A stretch of DNA of 10,257 nucleotides from DATAPD01 sp036265385. GTDB taxonomy: Bacteria; Acidobacteriota; Terriglobia; Terriglobales; Acidobacteriaceae. The first letter of the stretch is position 1. Each line of letters opens with the position of its first letter. The stretch is taken from NCBI GenBank assembly GCA_036265385.1, contig DATAPD010000068.1, forward strand, positions 1 through 10,257, in the 5' to 3' direction. The position numbers and the translations under genes were made by a program. Positions 7,453 to 10,257 of this stretch are shown in pieces. The notes below the pieces were generated by a model. That model saw only the letters and a list, made by a program, of their open reading frames with translations. It was not told the origin of the DNA and searched no databases.

Positions 7453-7928
7453 CGCGATCTGCGAAAATCTTGATATGTGGCGGAATCGCGCTCGCTGCTT
7501 TTGGAATGCTGTATGGTCTCCACTATGCGGTTTTCATCGAGCATCAAACGCTTGATCGCATGGGAGGAGCGCTGGCCGATGGGTTTGTACATACAGCTCA
7601 GCGGCGCATGCCTGAAGCGCGAGCCGCAATCGACGCCTACGGCTGGACAAAGTACAACTATGTCCGTCAGGTGGATGTTCATTCTCACTGGATCGGCTTG
7701 GCTATGCTGATGATTGTGACGGGTGCAGCTTTCGAGAGAGTGGGATTCTCCGAGCGATGGCGTCGATGGATTGCGCTGGCGCTGCTTTCGGGGTCAATCC
7801 TGTTTCCGTTCGGCGTCATCGTGCAGACCGCAACTCACGGAGGAACATTCGCATCGGGACTCGCGGTTGCTGGTTCAGCACTGGTTACGGGTGCCTTGGC
7901 AGCCTGTGCGATAGGTTTTCTGCGGCAG
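6406..7928 (+). repeat. Three diverged protein-level repeats of a 4-helix His-x-His module across two genes
   Basis: Module A spans about 6406-6900, B about 6952-7413, and C about 7464-7928. Shared positions include Gly-Gly and a G-(M/F)-L-(F/Y)-G pattern in helix 1, the motifs HVH, HSH and HSH, a basic turn containing (K/R)RR or RWRR, and a Gly followed by a Pro in helix 3 (GGVLLPLG, GSLTLPIF, GSILFPFG). The similarity is seen in the proteins; the DNA has diverged too far for a nucleotide repeat to be visible by eye, so the duplications are old. Confidence 0.75.
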
Positions 7929-7937
7929 AGTTCCTAA
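7449..7937 (+). CDS. Small membrane protein, single copy of the same His-x-His 4-helix module
   Basis: The 162-residue product is one copy of the module found twice in the preceding gene. It has the first helix GGIALAAFGMLYGLHYAVF, a loop of about 45 residues, DVHSH (H78/H80) at the entry to helix 2, the basic turn SERWRRW (101-107), then GSILFPFGVIVQTATH and a final Ala/Gly-rich helix. It is closer to module B in the HSH and SERW-RR segments, and closer to module A in the first-helix GGIAL and H-Q segments. Start ATG 7449 overlaps the upstream stop (ATGA), and AAGG sits 6 bases before it. Function is unknown. Together the two proteins would provide three modules and about twelve membrane helices, which suggests they assemble into one complex; that is inference. 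coxM follows after 57 bases. Confidence 0.8.
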   Translation: MTRSAKILICGGIALAAFGMLYGLHYAVFIEHQTLDRMGGALADGFVHTAQRRMPEARAAIDAYGWTKYNYVRQVDVHSHWIGLAMLMIVTGAAFERVGFSERWRRWIALALLSGSILFPFGVIVQTATHGGTFASGLAVAGSALVTGALAACAIGFLRQSS

Positions 7938-7994
7938 CCTCGCTGTTGTTTGTTGATTCAGCCGGGACGTTCCGGGCAATGATTAAGGTTGAGT

Positions 7995-8888
7995 ATGTAT
8001 CCCCGTCCTTTTCACTATGAGCGCGCGAGATCGCTAAAAGAAGCTGCCACCATGCTTTCGCAGCTAGGCGATGATGCCAAACTTCTTGCGGGTGGACAGA
8101 GTCTAATTCCACTCATGAAGCTGCGCTTCGCCAATCCCAAGTATCTGGTGGACCTAAATTTCGTTCCAGGCGCCTCCTACATAAAGGAAAGCAAGGGCAG
8201 CCTCTGTGTGGGTGCGTTAACCCGCCACGCCGAGCTTGAACACTCTGCGGTCTCCGCGAAGATCCCTATCATTCACGACTGCGCTGCCGGCATCGCCGAT
8301 GTCCAGGTACGCAACCGGGGAACAATCGGCGGATCGGTCGCGGAGGCAGATCCGAGCGGCGATTGGGCTGTAGTGCTCTCGACTTTGTCTACGACCATTA
8401 GCTGCGTTGGAAAAAATGGCAAGAGAGAGATTCCGCTGGATCAATTCATCGCCGATGCCTACACCACTGCTCTTGAACACGATGAGATCGTGAGTGAAGT
8501 TAGAGTAAAGCTCCCAGCCAAGCATAGCGGTGGAGCGTATCTGGCCTTCAAGCGTGCGGCCCCCGTTTATCCTACCGCCAGCGCCGCGGTGCAACTCACC
8601 ATGGAAGGCGATATCTGCAAGGATGCTTCCATTGCTCTCGGATGCGTCGGTCTGGTTCCGATCCGGCCAAGGGATGCCGAGGAGTCGCTGCGAGGGCAGC
8701 CGCTCAACCCGTCGACTTTAGCTCGCGCGTCGGAAGCGGCGGAGCGAGCCGCAGATCCTCAGCCGGATATGCGTGGGTCGGCGGAGTACAAACGCAAGCT
8801 GGTCGGCTCACTTCTAAAACGCGCGATCGAAATTGCAGCACGTCGCGCGCGGGGAGAGCAGGTAGTGGCAGGACACATTTATGCTTGA
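7995..8888 (+). CDS. coxM: CoxM-like FAD-binding subunit of a xanthine dehydrogenase/CO dehydrogenase-family molybdenum hydroxylase
   Basis: This is the 297-residue medium subunit that carries FAD and passes electrons from the iron-sulfur subunit to the acceptor. Both FAD-binding signatures are present: AGGQSLIPLMKLR (32-44) and VRNRGTIGGSVAEADPSGD (105-123), the latter containing the TIGGS loop. The C-terminal CODH-type domain is also present (YLAFKRAAPVYPTASAAV...). Length is normal for stand-alone CoxM-type subunits. Start ATG 7995 is preferred, with AAGG 6 bases upstream; the in-frame TTG at 7989 directly abuts that site. The coding end overlaps the start of coxS by 8 bases, indicating coupled translation. 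Order M-S-G-L is that of the CO-dehydrogenase family, but many such sets oxidise organic heterocycles, aldehydes or other substrates, so the symbol denotes family, not proven CO oxidation. Confidence 0.9.
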   Translation: MYPRPFHYERARSLKEAATMLSQLGDDAKLLAGGQSLIPLMKLRFANPKYLVDLNFVPGASYIKESKGSLCVGALTRHAELEHSAVSAKIPIIHDCAAGIADVQVRNRGTIGGSVAEADPSGDWAVVLSTLSTTISCVGKNGKREIPLDQFIADAYTTALEHDEIVSEVRVKLPAKHSGGAYLAFKRAAPVYPTASAAVQLTMEGDICKDASIALGCVGLVPIRPRDAEESLRGQPLNPSTLARASEAAERAADPQPDMRGSAEYKRKLVGSLLKRAIEIAARRARGEQVVAGHIYA

Positions 8889-9420
8889 AAATGCGACTAA
8901 GCCGAAAAGGTCTTCGCGATCGAAGAGAGTTGAAGAGGGCCAGATCGAGAAAGTTCCCATCACGCTGAAGGTTAATGGGACAACACGCTCGGTTGCCGTC
9001 GAGCCACGAACTCTTCTCGTTGAGCTAATTCGCGAGAATCTTGATCTTACCGGAACGCACGTGGGATGCGACACGACTTACTGCGGTGCCTGCACGGTTC
9101 TGATGAACGGAGCGGCTGTCAAGTCATGCACCGTTTTCGCCGTGCAGGCTGACGGAGCCGAGTTGCTCACCGTCGAGGGTCTGGAAAAAGATGGAAAGTT
9201 GCATCCGATCCAGAAAGCATTCGGCGAGTGCTATGGCCTGCAGTGCGGTTATTGCACCCCGGGGTTCATGATGTCGGCGTATCAGTTGCTTTCCGAGAAT
9301 TCGCAGCCGAACGAAAAGGAAATTCGAAAAGCAATTGCCGGTAACACGTGCCGATGCACTGGATATCAGAACATCTTTAAAGCGATTCAAGCCGCGGCTG
9401 AAGGCGCGAAAGGGACCTAG
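8881..9420 (+). CDS. coxS: CoxS-like [2Fe-2S] subunit of the molybdenum hydroxylase
   Basis: This is a 179-residue small subunit that wires the molybdenum site to FAD. The N-terminal plant-ferredoxin-type cluster has C63, C68, C71 (GCDTTYCGAC) and C83. The C-terminal four-helix cluster has C122, C125 (LQCGYCTPG), C157 and C159 (NTCRCTGYQN). All eight ligands are intact. Phrases such as TGTHVGCDT, VKSCTVFAVQADGA and GLQCGYCTPGFMM resemble bona fide CO dehydrogenase CoxS closely. The first 22 or so residues form a Lys/Arg-rich extension (KPKRSSRSKR at 7-16) not usual for the family, and no in-frame start near residue 23 would remove it. It is not a twin-arginine signal: no hydrophobic stretch follows. 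AGGA lies 7 bases before the ATG. coxG starts 3 bases after the stop. Confidence 0.93.
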   Translation: MLENATKPKRSSRSKRVEEGQIEKVPITLKVNGTTRSVAVEPRTLLVELIRENLDLTGTHVGCDTTYCGACTVLMNGAAVKSCTVFAVQADGAELLTVEGLEKDGKLHPIQKAFGECYGLQCGYCTPGFMMSAYQLLSENSQPNEKEIRKAIAGNTCRCTGYQNIFKAIQAAAEGAKGT

Positions 9421-9423
9421 GCA

Positions 9424-9864
9424 ATGGCGATCAAGTTCTCCGGTAACTTCGAGGTGCAAAAAACTCCGGAGCAGGTTTACGAATTTCTTACGGACCCGAA
9501 CAAGTTTGCTCCTCTATTGCCGGAGTTCAAAGGTATGTCGGTGCAGGATCCCACGCACTTTACGGTGAAGGTCAACGTGGGTGTCTCCTACATCAAAGGG
9601 ACAGCTGATGTGAAGATGGAACTCACGCAAGCAGAGCGCCCATCGCGCGCCCAGTACAAGGGACAAGGCAGTGTTGCCGGCGGGAACGTGTCGTTGGTGG
9701 CCGGGTTTGATCTTGCTCCCAATGCGAATGGCACGAATGTGGCTTGGCAGGGAGAAGCGCAGATATTCGGGCGATTGACATCCGTGGCCGGCGGTCTGCT
9801 CGAACCGCTGGGAAAAAAGAATGTGCAGAAGCTGATCGACGGCTTGCAGGCCGCATTGAAATAG
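9424..9864 (+). CDS. coxG: CoxG-family (SRPBCC fold) CO dehydrogenase accessory protein
   Basis: This is a 146-residue protein of the COXG/SRPBCC family, with a helix-grip fold enclosing a hydrophobic cavity. It opens with the typical FSGNFEVQKTPEQVYEFLTDPNKFAPLLPEF and ends with the long C-terminal helix LLEPLGKKNVQKLIDGLQAALK. In mycobacterial Mo-CO dehydrogenase, CoxG links the enzyme to the membrane and delivers quinone, so a similar electron-transfer role is plausible here. This copy ends after the core fold and has no extra C-terminal membrane helix, so any membrane contact would have to come from elsewhere. AAAGGGA lies 8 bases before the ATG. It sits between coxS and the coxL-like gene, 3 and 13 bases from its neighbours. 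Confidence 0.9.
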   Translation: MAIKFSGNFEVQKTPEQVYEFLTDPNKFAPLLPEFKGMSVQDPTHFTVKVNVGVSYIKGTADVKMELTQAERPSRAQYKGQGSVAGGNVSLVAGFDLAPNANGTNVAWQGEAQIFGRLTSVAGGLLEPLGKKNVQKLIDGLQAALK

Positions 9865-9877
9865 CGAAGGTGAGCGA

Positions 9878-10257
9878 TTGAGTTCAGATAACGCCAATCA
9901 GAATTGGGTAGGGAAGTCGCTGCCGCGCAAGGAGGAAAACCGGCTTCTGCGCGGGCGCGGCAGGTTCGCTGATGACATAAAAATGCGCGAGATGCTTTAC
10001 CTGCGCTTCGTGCGCTCGCCATATGCGCATGCCCGGCTGTTGAGTGTGGATGTTTCAGCCGCCGAGGCTTTACCCGGCGTCATCTGCACTCTGACGGGAA
10101 AGGAGATCGAACCACTCACCCAACCCTTTATCGAAATCGGTCCTGACCCGGCGGCTAAGATTCGAGATTTCCCTCTCGCCGTAGACAAGGCTCACTATCA
10201 GGGAGAACCTGTGGCGGCCGTAGTCGCGGAATCGCCAGCGATTGCGGACGATGCTGC
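9878..10257 (+). CDS. coxL: CoxL-like molybdopterin-binding large subunit, N-terminal part only
   Basis: The first 126 codons of the catalytic subunit of a xanthine dehydrogenase-family hydroxylase are present; the gene continues beyond the right edge. Recognisable are GKSLPRKEENRLLRGRGRFADDI, LRFVRSPYAHARLLSVDVSAAEALPGV and YQGEPVAAVVAES, all of the aldehyde-oxidase/xanthine-dehydrogenase a/b hammerhead domain. The molybdenum-binding domains are not in view. Nor is the active-site loop that separates true CO dehydrogenase (AYxCSFR) from other family members, so substrate class is undetermined. The start is TTG at 9878. A stop at 9857 closes the frame upstream, the next in-frame ATG would cut into the conserved domain, and GAAGG (9866-9870) sits 7 bases before the TTG. 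Confidence 0.88.
   Translation, partial: MSSDNANQNWVGKSLPRKEENRLLRGRGRFADDIKMREMLYLRFVRSPYAHARLLSVDVSAAEALPGVICTLTGKEIEPLTQPFIEIGPDPAAKIRDFPLAVDKAHYQGEPVAAVVAESPAIADDA

Noticed and set aside
7962..7975. Small hairpin CCGGG-ACGT-TCCGG between the membrane gene and coxM
   Set aside because: The stem is short with a G-T pair and there is no T-run after it; it does not support a transcript end.
1..10257. tRNA, rRNA, CRISPR arrays, insertion sequences, attachment sites
   Set aside because: I looked for repeats with regular spacers, transposase-like coding, terminal inverted repeats and tRNA-like cloverleaf ends and saw none.

Overview
The window looks like a chromosomal piece of a Gram-negative soil-type bacterium, most likely an acidobacterium. 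The basis is a 1,067-residue TonB-dependent receptor with an N-terminal carboxypeptidase-regulatory-like domain (the 'Oar-like' type that is greatly expanded in Acidobacteria), next to a CO-dehydrogenase-type molybdenum hydroxylase set and an F420-biosynthesis gene. Taxonomy is inferred from gene content only; no rRNA is present.

Layout. Positions 1-887 on the minus strand hold most of cofG (radical SAM enzyme for the F420 deazaflavin chromophore), which runs off the left edge. A 221-base divergent intergenic region follows, with a good sigma-70-like promoter whose -35 box lies inside a 7-bp inverted repeat. All remaining genes are on the plus strand: a GntR/FCD regulator (1109-1828), the TonB-dependent receptor (1881-5084), a luciferase-like flavin monooxygenase (5142-6227), two overlapping membrane-protein genes (6346-7452 and 7449-7937), then coxM (FAD subunit), coxS (2x[2Fe-2S] subunit), coxG (SRPBCC accessory protein) and the first 380 bases of a coxL-like molybdopterin subunit, which runs off the right edge. 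From 6346 to the end, gaps are 57 nt or less, with 4-nt and 8-nt overlaps, so this half reads as one operon. The gntR-receptor-monooxygenase half may be another, or the same, transcript: gaps are 52, 57 and 118 nt, and I see no convincing terminator.

How the genes may work together (inference). A GntR/FCD regulator, an outer-membrane importer, a flavin- or F420-dependent monooxygenase and a molybdenum hydroxylase fit an inducible route for uptake and oxidation of an organic compound. A CO-oxidising role for the cox set cannot be excluded, because the diagnostic CoxL active-site segment lies outside the window.

The most unusual part is the pair of membrane genes. Together they encode three diverged copies of one module of about 155-165 residues and four membrane segments. 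Each copy has a His-x-His motif at the start of its second membrane helix. I do not recognise this family. Its place directly upstream of, and apparently in the operon of, a coxMSGL set suggests a membrane partner for that enzyme.
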